Of a stretch of DNA of 64,000 nucleotides, positions 13,101 through 22,705 are shown piece by piece. Position numbers and translations under genes: made by a program. The DNA is from Panopea generosa. Its lineage: Eukaryota > Mollusca > Bivalvia > Adapedonta > Hiatellidae. Position 1 is the stretch's first letter. Every line of letters begins with the position of its first letter. The notes below the pieces were generated by a model, which ran no database searches, was not told the origin of the DNA, and saw only the letters and a program-made list of their open reading frames with translations. The stretch lies in the NCBI GenBank assembly GCA_029582155.1, contig CM055895.1:48756057-48820056 (forward strand), given 5' to 3'.

Positions 13101-15276
13101 TTATAGTCTGTTTCAGAGTTTTCGATATGAATGCACCTTTAAATTTCAGTGGGTTGGAGTGTACATATATATTTTTCCACAATGTTGTACGTTCTAACTA
13201 TTGAGGTAAAGCTCAGGTGGGGGTGGGGTGTGGGATAGATTCCGAACCCTTGCCCTCCTCCCCCCCCCCCCCCCCCTTAATCCACCCAGTAAAAGCACAT
13301 GTTTATGTAAGTTTGTGTTTGCAAGGACTTCAGATATAAAACTGCTATATAAAATACACTCTTAACTTATAGAACAAATCTATCGAGCGTTATTTATTTG
13401 ACTTTAAGTTATACATTCAGAACATGTCTTATCATAAATTAAAAAGAAATACGCGGAAGTTACTTGTGCACAAACAAATTGTTTTTTTACAAACGAACAT
13501 TTGATTAATTATTTCTTATCTGAAAATATATAAACATGCACTACAATTCTATTTCACCAAGGAAAGAAAGGGAACTGATTAAGCTTTCGAAAACGCCCGC
13601 GTATTCACGCAAACACTCGCGAAATCTTGTTTTCAATTATCTTAATTCGACAATAACAGTTATTTTTGATGAAGCATTAGATACAGTTTACCCATTCTGT
13701 AAGCATACGTATTTTTAATATTATAAACAAAGTGTGTCTGAATTGATCTCGTTTTGTACAGAATTTCAGTCTGCAGAATCACAATGTTGATTCGGGTTCC
13801 TGAGACAATATTACTTCAAACAGCAATGTTTTTAATTCAAGATCAGTTTGCCTGATCAAAACATTTCAGAACACCTATAGGTTACATGCTTTATTCCGTG
13901 TATGTTAAGTCATTGCCTGTGAATTATGAGTGAGTAATCAAATAATTAACTAGTCGTATGCTATCATTGATGTCAACAACTTCAAATGTCACTTCAAAGT
14001 GACCAATTGTGAATGAGCTTTCAAATTGATGAAATTATACAATTTATTTTATATTGGTCAAGTACTACTTAATATATATTTTAAAAAATAAATAAAGCAG
14101 CTGATATAACGGTTTTATTCACTGTAGTTGACTGTATTTTCACTTTAAAATACCACTTATTGTTTTAGAACTTGACTTTACATATTGTGTTATTAAAAAA
14201 GTGACATGTAAACCTGATTAGACTGGGTACAATATCTTATTATATGTATAAATGTTTGGCTGCCTATGTTTATATTATATCGTAGTAATCATGTCATACA
14301 AACAGCTACATACATAAGATAAACGATAGCAATACAAGATTATGTCAGGTTTATAACTGGAGTAGATATTACGTAATTGTTTAATATCAGCTGAATAAAT
14401 TCAATGTCTATATTCTATATATGTTCAATGTCGAATAATCTATTTCAGAAGAAAGTCTTAATAAATTAAATGATGTATATGCTTATAAATGAAATACTCT
14501 ATACTGATTATACGTACCTGACATTTTCTGTAATCCATACAAAAAACGCCCTAACTAGCATCTTTGAATCCTTTGAAGGCGTGGATAGATATGTCACAAG
14601 ATCTTCCACGGAGTTGCGTAGAGAAGAAGGTGCCTGTAAATAAAAAAAACAACACTGTTTAACGCGTTCTCCTTCTTTATGATATCAGGCAGTATTAATT
14701 AAATGACTCGTTTTAAAACATTGACATTGCGATCAAAATGATCAGGGGAACCGATAGAGTCTGATATTGATATTGAAACATTTTTGTTTGTCTTTAAATC
14801 AATATAAACACTGATGTTGAAAGTGTTTTCAAAGCTTAATTTCTCTTCGTGAAATTGAATGAATAATTCTTTACCAATCATTTCATTATTAATGGCAATG
14901 ACAATGCCATGGACAACAATGGCATTGACAATATGACATAACTCTATGACATCATAAAATGACAATGACAATGGTAATAACAATTACAATAACGATTGAA
15001 ACAGATATTCCATTTACAACTATAAATGGAATGACAATGGTAATAACAATAACGATTATAACACTTATTTCAATTCCAATTACAAATGAAATGATAAATA
15101 TTTAAATGTTTATTGTGGTTATCCTTTTTTACCGCTTTTGCATTCTCATCAACTCTGCGATACAACTTGTCGGACTCATTTTCGTCGGCTAACAAAGAAT
15201 TTACATTTTCACCCTTTTTTACTTTATTGTTTTTTTTACTTTCACTTCCACCTTCTTTTGAATTGATACATCCCAT
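3988..15276 (-). CDS. KY-like: Gene A: KY-like (kyphoscoliosis peptidase/hillarin-type) transglutaminase-like protein, complete, 4 exons
   Basis: Joining 15276-15133, 14633-14518, 11775-11656 and 5275-3988 on the minus strand gives 144+116+120+1288 nt, one open frame of 555 aa, with AG/GT at every junction. The N-terminus MGCINS fits N-myristoylation at Gly2 with palmitoylation at Cys3. The transglutaminase-like core spans about residues 74-180 (LVRAFFVWITENVRYDTDGY) and carries Cys115 in SVCAGYAN, His159 in DHAWN and Asp174 in VDSTWG. These are the expected Cys-His-Asp triad. Two similar beta-rich modules (about 243-355 and 362-475) and a shorter tail (475-555) follow, as in KY-family proteins. 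Known relatives (vertebrate KY, annelid and fly hillarin) are cytoskeleton-associated; whether this one is proteolytic or cross-linking cannot be read from sequence. A noncoding upstream exon is likely, because an AG sits just before TGTAACG-ATG. Exon C could be an alternative first exon. Confidence 0.88.
5466..5790. repeat. 41-bp minisatellite in gene A intron 3
   Basis: About eight imperfect units of gttctggtcgcacaggtagc followed by tgacagatgggagatgccagc. Isolated diverged units recur near 9600-9640 and 10720-10780. The ~100-aa open frames across it are repeat artefacts. Confidence 0.85.
5858..8546. mobile_element. Candidate 2.7-kb TIR-bounded element in gene A intron 3
   Basis: The left end gcctgtaacattaaattttg and the right end aacatttaatgttacaggc form inverted termini. 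Subterminal gaccc/ttgaaaa words occur at both ends (5880-5935 and 8465-8535). No transposase is recognised inside. No target-site duplication is evident, so a chance pairing of two separate repeats remains possible. Confidence 0.45.
7059..7194. repeat. (CA)n / (CACT)n microsatellite
   Basis: A compound simple repeat: CA, then a CACT block, then CA again. It lies within the candidate TIR element. The open frame across it is an artefact. Confidence 0.97.
8547..9830. other. Gene A intron 3, AT-rich, no feature recognised
   Basis: Mostly AT-rich sequence with homopolymer tracts. A diverged unit of the 41-bp minisatellite appears near 9600-9640. Confidence 0.4.
9831..10694. repeat. 54-bp minisatellite, exactly 16 units, gene A intron 3
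   Basis: The unit is gtggatattgtggtagaata, tttaatgctgctatataacc, ttcaacactcacaa. The 864 bp divide into 16 units with few substitutions and no length change. Because 54 is divisible by 3, long frames stay open on both strands (an 18-aa repeat SVEGYIAALNILPQYPLV on minus). It sits inside an intron, has no family similarity, and is not called a gene. Confidence 0.95.
10695..11655. other. Gene A intron 3, remainder
   Basis: Contains one or two diverged 41-bp minisatellite units (10720-10780); otherwise nothing is recognised. Confidence 0.4.
11656..11775 (-). CDS. KY-like: Gene A exon 3 (carries catalytic Cys115)
   Basis: The 120-nt exon has acceptor TTCAG and donor GTAAGA. It encodes YDTDGYFGRS and then GKSVCAGYANVMETLC. 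The cysteine of SVCAGYA lies where the transglutaminase-like superfamily nucleophile sits. Gene B exon 3 is also 120 nt but has serine at this position. Confidence 0.92.
11776..14517. other. Gene A intron 2
   Basis: AT-rich intron with a (TA)n tract at about 12813-12832 and a poly-C tract at about 13257-13276. No embedded gene or element is recognised. Confidence 0.55.
13257..13276. repeat. Poly-C tract
   Basis: A run of C preceded by C-rich sequence; a likely sequencing and replication trouble spot. Confidence 0.9.
14518..14633 (-). CDS. KY-like: Gene A exon 2 (start of transglutaminase-like core)
   Basis: The 116-nt exon has acceptor TTTACAG and donor GTACGT. It encodes APSSLRNSVEDLV followed by the KY-family signature LVRAFFVWITENV and ends in phase 2 (AG|G, Arg87). 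Gene B exon 2 has the same length and phase, which strongly supports both boundaries. Confidence 0.9.
15133..15276 (-). CDS. KY-like: Gene A coding exon 1 (MGC acylation N-terminus)
   Basis: This exon encodes 48 residues beginning MGCINSKEGG, then a lysine/asparagine-rich linker, and ends YRRVDENAKA before a GTAAAA donor at 15132 (phase 0). The ending aligns with KVDDHARN at the ends of exon C and gene B exon 1, which fixes the donor. A longer reading through the donor to 15070 is open but has no family similarity. The ATG is preceded by TAG-TGTAACG, so the 5' UTR probably continues in a separate noncoding exon. Confidence 0.75.
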
Positions 15277-15544
15277 CGTTACACTATATCACGTATAGAC
15301 GTCTCCACTATTATTTCTACAATCATGTATACGAGCATAATATAGACACGCATTTATAAAGGTTTATCTTTATAGTCAGGGCCATCGTGTAACGTCGCTA
15401 ATGTATGCTCGCTCTGTATGGCCAAAAAACAATACTGACTGAAACTGATACTAAAGGTGGTATTAGTTGGGTAGATATAGATAGAGGTAATTTGACTGAT
15501 TTAAACTTTACAGTTTCTCATTATTATACACATACAATGTTAAA

Positions 15545-15568
15545 TATATATATATATATATATATATG
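15545..15568. repeat. (TA)n microsatellite
   Basis: A simple TA run upstream of gene A exon 1, followed by a G-rich stretch (15590-15640). Confidence 0.9.
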
Positions 15569-16289
15569 ATACCAGATAATTTAGAGGGGAAATGGAAGTT
15601 GGTGGGGTGGGATGGGGTGTGTATGAGGGGGCGAGGAGGGATTAATGTTATGTATGATTGTATGCATCGTTAAGAAGCAACTTTAGTTAAAGAAAATCAA
15701 CATTGATATGTAGATCTGCGTTCCAAGAGATACTTGAAACCACCAACTAGTAGATACAGATGTTCAAAGAGTCGTTACTTTAACGGCAGGTTATGATCGT
15801 AACAAATTGTCATTACTTCAATAACCCATTGTACATGAAAACTTAGAATTTTTAAAGATATTGGACATACAAGCTTTCAACTAACGGGTGTGTTAAGGTC
15901 ACAAAGCTTTGAACAGCTCATCCCAGGACTGTGCACGAGTATAGTGCGGCCTGATTTCTTAAATTTATCACACGCTGCACTTAAGGTGACCCTGTGTCAA
16001 GGGAAATAAATTATGTTCACCCGAATCTAAAATAGCACAGGCACGTCTACAGATGGTAGCTTAAATGTATTTTAAAAACAATCACTACCATATTTCGGAA
16101 AACTGAACACGTGACTGCGCATGTCGGTGAGTCAGTTCTAAACGTAGCTGTACTTTCTTTGATACGCTTTATATTTTCAAGATCTTATTAATTACTTTTC
16201 ATATTAAAAATGTATATATCAATGGTACTTCCTTACTTGTAATACATACTAAAACAGCATGACATTTAGCACTGGAACACTTGAAACAG

Positions 16290-16329
16290 GTGAACAACAA
16301 CAAAAATAACAGCAACTACAATTACTTTA

Positions 16330-16394
<65 letters not shown>

Positions 16395-16690
16395 GCAAGC
16401 AACAACAGCAGCAAGCAGCAGCAGCAGCAGCAGCATCAGCATCATCATCATCATCAACAACAACAACAACAACAACAACAATCATCAACAATAACAATAA
16501 CAACGATAACTATACTGAAGAAGACGAACAACAGCAGAAACAACAATAATATTAACAACAATAGTAATAACAAAAACCAGCTGCAGCAGCAGCAACAACA
16601 ACAACAACAACAACAACAACACTGCCAACAACAATGCCAACAACAGCAAAATTAACAACAACTACAAACAACAACAGACAAAATAGCTAA
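16290..16690. repeat. (CAA)n/(CAG)n/(CAT)n trinucleotide repeat
   Basis: Nearly 400 bp of CAA triplets with CAG and CAT interruptions; the purest part is about 16330-16395. A 124-residue Thr/Gln/Asn-rich frame is open across it, but no flanking coding or splice signals support a gene. Confidence 0.9.
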
Positions 16691-16909
16691 AACAACAATA
16701 AAAAGTCGATGAAAGGATCTTCTTCAATTCTGCTTTTTCTTCTTTTTTTCCTTCTTCTTTTTTCTATCAGGCGAGATTGTGATAAATAGAAATAATAAAC
16801 AGTTTTCTTCTACATGTGAGCATAAAACTATAGCCGTATAAATACTGACATAGCGACCCTAACTATAAAGGTATTAATAACACATCTAAAGTGTTTATTG
16901 TCAATTTCA

Positions 16910-16990
16910 AATATTGAACACGTGCCAACATTATGTTGACAGCGGGTTCCCAATGAATGTATACTGGGAAGTTAAAAGTTATCCCCCGCG
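16910..16990. repeat. Dispersed ~80-bp repeat, copy 1
   Basis: A segment of the form ttgacagcgggttcccaatg..tgtatac..gttaaa that resembles 18530-18605 in direct orientation (about 70% by eye). The two copies flank the ACGATGG minisatellites, as if they were parts of one composite element. Confidence 0.45.
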
Positions 16991-17079
16991 TGTTGTGTTG
17001 TACTCTTAAGTTAAAATCAAATATATTATCTACGGTGTCACATTGGGGCCATCGCGACATATTTTCTAAATTAAGAAAA

Positions 17080-17475
17080 CATTAAGTCGAAACAACAAAA
17101 CAACGAAACTACGATTGTAAAATGTCGAAACTATGGTGTTGAAAATTCGAAACTAAGATGGATGAAAAGTCGTAGTTTTGTTGTTTCGACTTTTCACCAT
17201 CATATTTTCGACTTTTCACCATCGTTGTTTCAACTTTTAACCATCGTAGTTTCGACCTTTCACCATCGTTGTTTTGCGTTTTCACCATCGTAGTTTCGCG
17301 TTTTCAGCATCGTAGTTTACTTTTCACCATCGCAGTTTCGTCTTTTAACCATCGTTGTTTCGACTTTTAACTACCGTAGTTTCGACTTTTCAACGTCGTA
17401 GTTTCACATTTTCAGCATCGTAGTTTCAACTTTTAACCATTTCACTATCGTAAATTCAACTTTTCACTGTCGTAA
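17080..17475. repeat. 20-22-bp minisatellite with an orientation switch
   Basis: Units read as gtcgaaactacgat up to about 17165 and then as the reverse complement (gtttcgacttttcaccatcg) to 17475, making the array palindromic. Gene-free. Confidence 0.85.
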
Positions 17476-18035
17476 TATTTCGTATACCCGAAAGCGTAAC
17501 GCACACTTAAGCAATTGCTTATTCTGCAGTTTATTTAGGTAAACATTTAGAAAACAGCATATAGATCTACATGAATAATGATAAGCGTTACATGTTATGT
17601 AATTCTCACTCAATCCTTTTAATGTCAGAAAGCGTAAGATGTAATTGTAGATTTATTGAAAAGAGTAGCGTCTATTATTGATTTTACTGCACGATGTGTT
17701 ACTTTAGTAACAATACAATAATCCAACGAAATGTTTTGCATGTTTACATTTCAACAAAGTCAGTTAGACAGTTCGTATTATAATATGTGACATAGCATTT
17801 CAGTGATTTAAGACAGACATACGGAGATATATTAGGGGCGTAGCAAGTCATATTATCAAATGTATACAAATAAAGTAAATCGTAAGCGGGACCTAAATTT
17901 GAATACATAGTTATGCTACATATGTATTGCTTATAACATAAACATTAATTCATGAAATCTCAAGTTGACCTATACACAAACCATATCTAAAACTTCAGTT
18001 GATCAATATATAATTTTAATTCGATTGCGCTTGAC

Positions 18036-18500
18036 CAAGACAAAGGCGAAACAACGACGATAAAAACGCTGAACTACGATGGTGAAAAGTCGAAACAACG
18101 ATGGTGAAAACGCGAAACAACGATGGTGAAAAGGCGAAACCACGATAGTGAAAATGCGAAACAACGATGGTGAAAAGTCAAAACTACGATGATGAAATGT
18201 CGAAATTACGATGGTGAAAAGTCGAAACAACGATGGTGTTCTGTAAGGGCCATCGTGCTATCGCTTTGTTACCAGGCACACGCGATGTCACTATAACACG
18301 GTGATACGATGGTGATGGCAAGGCAGTACGATAACACGGTAACACGGTGGTAATTGTACGATGGCACGATGTTGATGAAGCGATTGCATGATGACGCTCC
18401 ATACCATCGTGTCATCGCGCCATCGCCATCTTGCTATTGTACTGTCGTGCCATCATCACCAGTGTTATCGTGGCACCGCGTAACACGATGGCCCTAATTG
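18036..18500. repeat. 20-22-bp minisatellite (inverted to 17165-17475) and related ACGATGG words
   Basis: 18036-18240 holds about ten units of gaaacaacgatggtgaaaag. 18240-18500 is a degenerate mixture of ccatcgtg, acgatgg and aacacggt. It could pair with the 17165-17475 array. Confidence 0.8.
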
Positions 18501-18529
18501 AATACCGTAATTCATATGTAACGTAGTAT

Positions 18530-18605
18530 CGGTCTTCACAACATGACGTTGGCAACGGGATCCCAGTGGCTGTATACGAAGAGGTTAAATTTAGACCATG
18601 CTTAT
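18530..18605. repeat. Dispersed ~80-bp repeat, copy 2
   Basis: The counterpart of 16910-16990: ttggcaacgggatcccagtg..tgtatac..gttaaa. Confidence 0.45.
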
Positions 18606-19323
18606 GTTTATCAAATAGCATAGCACCGCACAGTTAAATAATTTAAAGGGATTATATTGGCATATTACCGTCAATTCCCTGTCCTAAGCATGAAGATACA
18701 CTTATAACTTAGAGATATACGCGTCGAAAGTGTTTAATTGCATAACCTCTTTATTACAAACATGGGGTTTCTGAAGCCACGTTTTTGTTTTTGTTTACAT
18801 TTGCCATGTTCAACAAACCGCTTTCGGGTTACCGATCAATCATCGGATAACATCGTGAAGACTCGTTCCAGATCCCGTTTTCGAGGCTTTGTTCGGGAAA
18901 ATTACGGAGTTCAATGTAAACATTGTGCAATTCTTTATTGCGGGACGTATTTAAGTTTTGGCCAATATTCAATTACTGTCAATTTGATAACTTTCAAGTT
19001 AATACATACATAAGCATTATTTTGTGCACATTGCATACTGGAAAAGTCTGTATTAACAGCGTGTTTATGTTACTTGCCAATATAATCCCTTTACACGTTT
19101 TATCATTAGGACACATACTAGTAAAGTACTAATATACTGGAATGATAAAGAAACGCGGTGTGAATTTCATAACAAGATTGGCATAATAGTACTAGTATCA
19201 GCGATTATTTACAGTTTTACAATATGCACATAAAGGCATTTTATTAATGAGTTTGTCAATAAGACCCATGCATATTCTACAACTGTAAATATCGCTAACA
19301 ATATTTTGATAATGTGGTTTTAA

Positions 19324-19530
19324 CCCTTTGCTCCATACACACGCGTTTTCCCGCACAAATCACAGAAGGCCTTTGAAATAAGTGCAGGATGAAGTGCACT
19401 TCCTGCACTGTTTTCCACTCTGTCAGTTAATATAAACATAATTCACCCACTAATTCAAAAGCCTTCTATATTATGTGTCCAAAGGCGTCTATATAAGAGG
19501 TGTCGAAAGGCGTCTATATGAAGTAAAGGG
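19324..19530. mobile_element. PiggyBac-type MITE (207 bp) with TTAA target-site duplication
   Basis: The ends ccctttgctccata and tatgaagtaaaggg are inverted termini, directly flanked by TTAA on both sides (19320-19323 and 19531-19534). PiggyBac elements insert at TTAA. The internal segment aaggcctttgaaa..agtgcagg recurs as a fragment near 26119-26160. No coding capacity. Confidence 0.75.
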
Positions 19531-19678
19531 TTAAAATTCACCCGGCGTTTCTCTATCTTTTTAGTATATAATACAGGCTGATTCGACTGCATTACATTTT
19601 ATTATTTTGTCAAGAACATTCATTGCCGAGTCGTCTAAATCGATACTGTAGTCATACGAGTCATACCAGCCATTTTGA

Positions 19679-19995
19679 TGTTTTGTTGTATGGTGTTTAG
19701 CGTCGCTTTCAACAATTTTTCATTCATATCACGACGGTGTCTACTTGAAACAGTATTCTAAGCACTGTCACACTGGAATATCATGCCGCAGACACGTGGT
19801 ATGATATCCAACCCAATCACATTATACTAACACCGGGCCGACCAGACCTAGAACTAGCCTCTAAATGTTGAGCGCCAACCGAGGAAGCTTCTAGTACCAT
19901 TTTTAAAGTCTTTGGTATGACCCAGCCGGGGATCGAACCCACGACCTTGCGCATGCGAGGTGGACGCTCTACCACTAGACTACGCTGCGGTCCAG
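19679..19995 (-). mobile_element. tRNA-derived SINE, apparently full length
   Basis: On the minus strand the 5' part has an A-box-like tagtctagtggtagagcg and a B box ggttcgatccc. A non-tRNA body containing ggtctggtcggcccggtgt and ctgcggcatgatattccagt follows; this body is widespread in mollusc genomes. An 11-bp duplication, agccattttga, flanks it at 19668-19678 and 19996-20006, marking a retroposition event. Confidence 0.85.
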
Positions 19996-20167
19996 AGCCA
20001 TTTTGAAACAAACGTTGGTACTCTTTATGCTTTTTATTGCACCTTTTGTTATTAATCGTTCATTTCGGCTACTTTAATTTAATAACCATACCTTGACGTT
20101 TGCTAAGTTTAAGTTAACAGTGGGGTACATTCATGTTTATACGTAACGATTAATAGTTGCACTAATC

Positions 20168-20232
20168 CCAGGGCGGTGTGGTTAGAGTGGTGGCTTGTCA
20201 CGCGGAAGTCTTAAGTTTGAATTCGTGAGGTA
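20168..20232 (+). pseudogene. tRNA-Asp-like pseudogene or SINE head
   Basis: The sequence has tggttagagtgg (A-box-like), an anticodon-arm-like cttgtcacgcgga as in tRNA-Asp(GUC), and a degenerate B box aagtttgaattc. The acceptor stem does not pair, so it is not a functional tRNA. Confidence 0.5.
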
Positions 20233-20739
20233 TCTCTTGAGCTATATTATATTCAATAACGTTCTTTATAATATTTTATACATGCTAATGTAATTTAATA
20301 ATGTTTCATGATGATGCATATCAAGCAAAGACTCATAAACAAAGATGATAAGACACAAAAATGTTCCTTGTACGCCAATCAACATATTGTGTGCCATGCA
20401 TTACAGCTGATATCGTTAGCCTGGGAATCCGACGAGTATTTCGGTTAAATACAAGACACATGAAAAAGGATTGACTTTCATATACACTGCTTTCGTTAAA
20501 ATGTACCAAAAATAACATTGATTTGGCGGTGGACTCGTTTCGCAGGTCGTCAGTAGTAACTGAACTACCTGCCGAGTCCATTTGGCGGTCAGCGAAATAT
20601 TAAACAGTTTATAATAAATAGAATTTGTGTTACTAAGCACTGTTACCCAGGATTGGTTTCATTCAGTTTAGCTGATCGTTTCATGTGAAATGGAACTTGA
20701 AAGAACATGTACAGTTTTAACTTATATGTGAAATATTTG

Positions 20740-20824
20740 CCCCATGAAGGGGATTGTGCTTTATATTAACTATTGCCCCATGAAGGGGTTGTGATTTGTG
20801 TGATTTATTTACCCCATGATGGGG
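20740..20824. repeat. Three tandem ccccatgaagggg hairpins
   Basis: Three copies of CCCCATGA(A/T)GGGG followed by (a)ttgtg start at 20740, 20776 and 20812, exactly 36 bp apart. Each is a perfect 4-bp inverted repeat. The function is unknown. Confidence 0.6.
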
Positions 20825-20975
20825 ATTGTTTTACTGAGAGCTGCCCATTTGTTGTTGACGGTAGCCCGAAATATTGAGCCGTAGCCAAACAATGCCAAAC
20901 TTAAAATAAAATATAATTAACTAATATTATTTGTTGTTCAGCATTCTCCAATAACATGTTAATATTGACCTACTA

Positions 20976-21400
20976 TTAAGGTCTCACTACACCGTTCAGT
21001 TTTGTTCTTTGTTCTATATAAAATAAGGTCGAGGATTTCCAAGGTAAAAACAAAATTCCACATAGATTTTTTTAAAAGAATTTTTTTCATAGCAGGAATG
21101 TATACCCGCATAAAATGCACAATTACTAGTAGGTTGACCAGCTTGTTTTTTTTAAAGAGGGTACAGAGACACCCTAAGATTAAAAAAAAACGTCCTTAAA
21201 TGCTTATAAACACATGTATATGTTGAAATCCTATACAAGTTCAGTTCTTACTCTACTCATCTGCAGCAAGTAATCACAACCACTATGAACAATTTTGAAA
21301 TTATTTTAAAACCAAATTACAAAGGATCATTTTTAAGTGTAAAAATCATATTATCGAGGGAAAAAAAGAGAGTAACTGTGTAATGAGACGCAAAGCAACT
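20976..21400. repeat. Dispersed repeat, copy 2 of 2
   Basis: Direct-orientation match to 205-640. It lies just downstream of exon C on the minus strand, while copy 1 lies beyond the 3' end of gene A. Confidence 0.65.
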
Positions 21401-21580
21401 GTGCATTGATTTAGTGTGATAAAAATGTAATTTATATGAGATAAGGAGCCAAGCTCCCGTTTCTGGGCCATGATCTGGGTACTTAAGCACTCTCAACTGT
21501 GGATATATAAGTCTATTGAGAAGTACATTATATTATGTGACATTTCTGAGTAAAAAAGACATAATTATATACATTCTTAC

Positions 21581-22660
21581 ATTTCTGGCGTGGTCATCAA
21601 CTTTCGAAAACATTGCGGTGTGGACGGAAGTGTTGTCTTCTTCATGTCTCTCCTCAGCATCCCCCGTCTTGGAACCTGTGTGACCCTTCGCAGACATTCT
21701 TGCTTTTCTGGTGGGGTCATCCACCTCCGAAACCACTGCCATGTTGACCGAAGTGTTGTCTTTTTTAAGACTCTCCTCAGTATCCCCCGTCTTGGAACCT
21801 GTGTGACCCTTCGCAGACATTCTTGCTTTTCTGGTGGGGTCATCCACCTCCGAAACCACTGCCATGTTGACCGAAGTGTTGTCTTTTTTAAGACTCTCCT
21901 CAGTATCCCCCGTCTTGGAACCTGTGTGACCCTTCGCAGACATTCTTGCTTTTCTGGTGGGGTCATCCACCTCCGAAACCACTGCCATGTTGACCGAAGT
22001 GTTGTCTTTTTTAAGACTCTCCTCAGTATCCCCCGTCTTGGAACCTGTGTGACCCTTCGCAGACATTCTTGCTTTTCTGGTGGGGTCATCCACCTCCGAA
22101 ACCACTGCCATGTTGACCGAAGTGTTGTCTTTTTTAAGACTCTCCTCAGTATCCCCCGTCTTGGAACCTGTGTGACCCTTCGTAGACATTCTTGCTTTTC
22201 TGGTGGGGTCATCCACCTCCGAAACCACTGCCATGTTGACCGAAGTGTTGTCTTTTTTAAGACTCTCCTCAGTATCCCCCGTCTTGGAACCTGTGTGACC
22301 CTTCGTAGACATTCTTGCTTTTCTGGTGGGGTCATCCACCTCCGAAACCACTGCCATGTTGACCGAAGTGTTGTCTTTTTTAAGACTCTCCTCAGTATCC
22401 CCCGTCTTGGAACCTGTGTAACCCTTCGTAGACATTCTTGCTTTTCTGGTGGGGTCATCCACCTTCGAAACCACTGCCATGTTGACCGAAGTGTTGTCTT
22501 TTTTAAGTCTCTCCTCAGTATTCCCCGTCTTGGAACCTGTGTAACCCTTCGTAGACATTCTTGCTTTTCTGGTGGGGTCATCCACCTTCGAAACCACTGC
22601 CATGTTGTTTATTTTAAGGTTCTCCTCAGCAACCACAGTCATGGAACTTGTGCAACCCAT
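21581..22660 (-). CDS. Exon C: MGC-anchored first exon with eight 41-aa tandem repeats, KY-family exon 1 homologue
   Basis: The open frame encodes 360 residues: MGCTSS (same acylation-type start as genes A and B), a short lead to NNMAVVS, eight units of 41 aa (123 bp) of the type KVDDPTRKARMSTKG-YTGSKTG-NTEERLKKDNTSVN-MAVVS, then KVDDHARN directly before a GTAAGA donor at 21580. The sequence around the ATG (cagtgaacactagcg) and the end KVDDHARN|gtaaga match gene B exon 1 almost base for base. The repeat is Lys/Thr/Ser/Asp-rich and probably disordered. The donor is phase 0 and could join gene A exon 2, giving a protein of about 867 aa. No private exons 2-4 are seen between 21580 and 15277, so an orphan exon is the alternative. 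The two other open frames here are by-products of a repeat length divisible by three. Confidence 0.7.
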
Positions 22661-22705
22661 CGCTAGTGTTCACTGCACCTGTATGATACACATTGTAGGC
22701 CTATA

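Noticed and set aside
16281-16655. Thr/Gln/Asn-rich 124-aa plus frame and Cys/Leu-rich minus frame
   Set aside because: Pure trinucleotide repeat, no supporting exon signals.
20168-20232. Functional tRNA-Asp gene
   Set aside because: The anticodon arm resembles tRNA-Asp but the acceptor stem does not pair and the B box is degenerate.
21577-22666. 334-aa minus and 358-aa plus frames over exon C
   Set aside because: Both are by-products of a 123-bp repeat. Only the frame with MGC start, KVDDHARN end and donor matches genes A and B.
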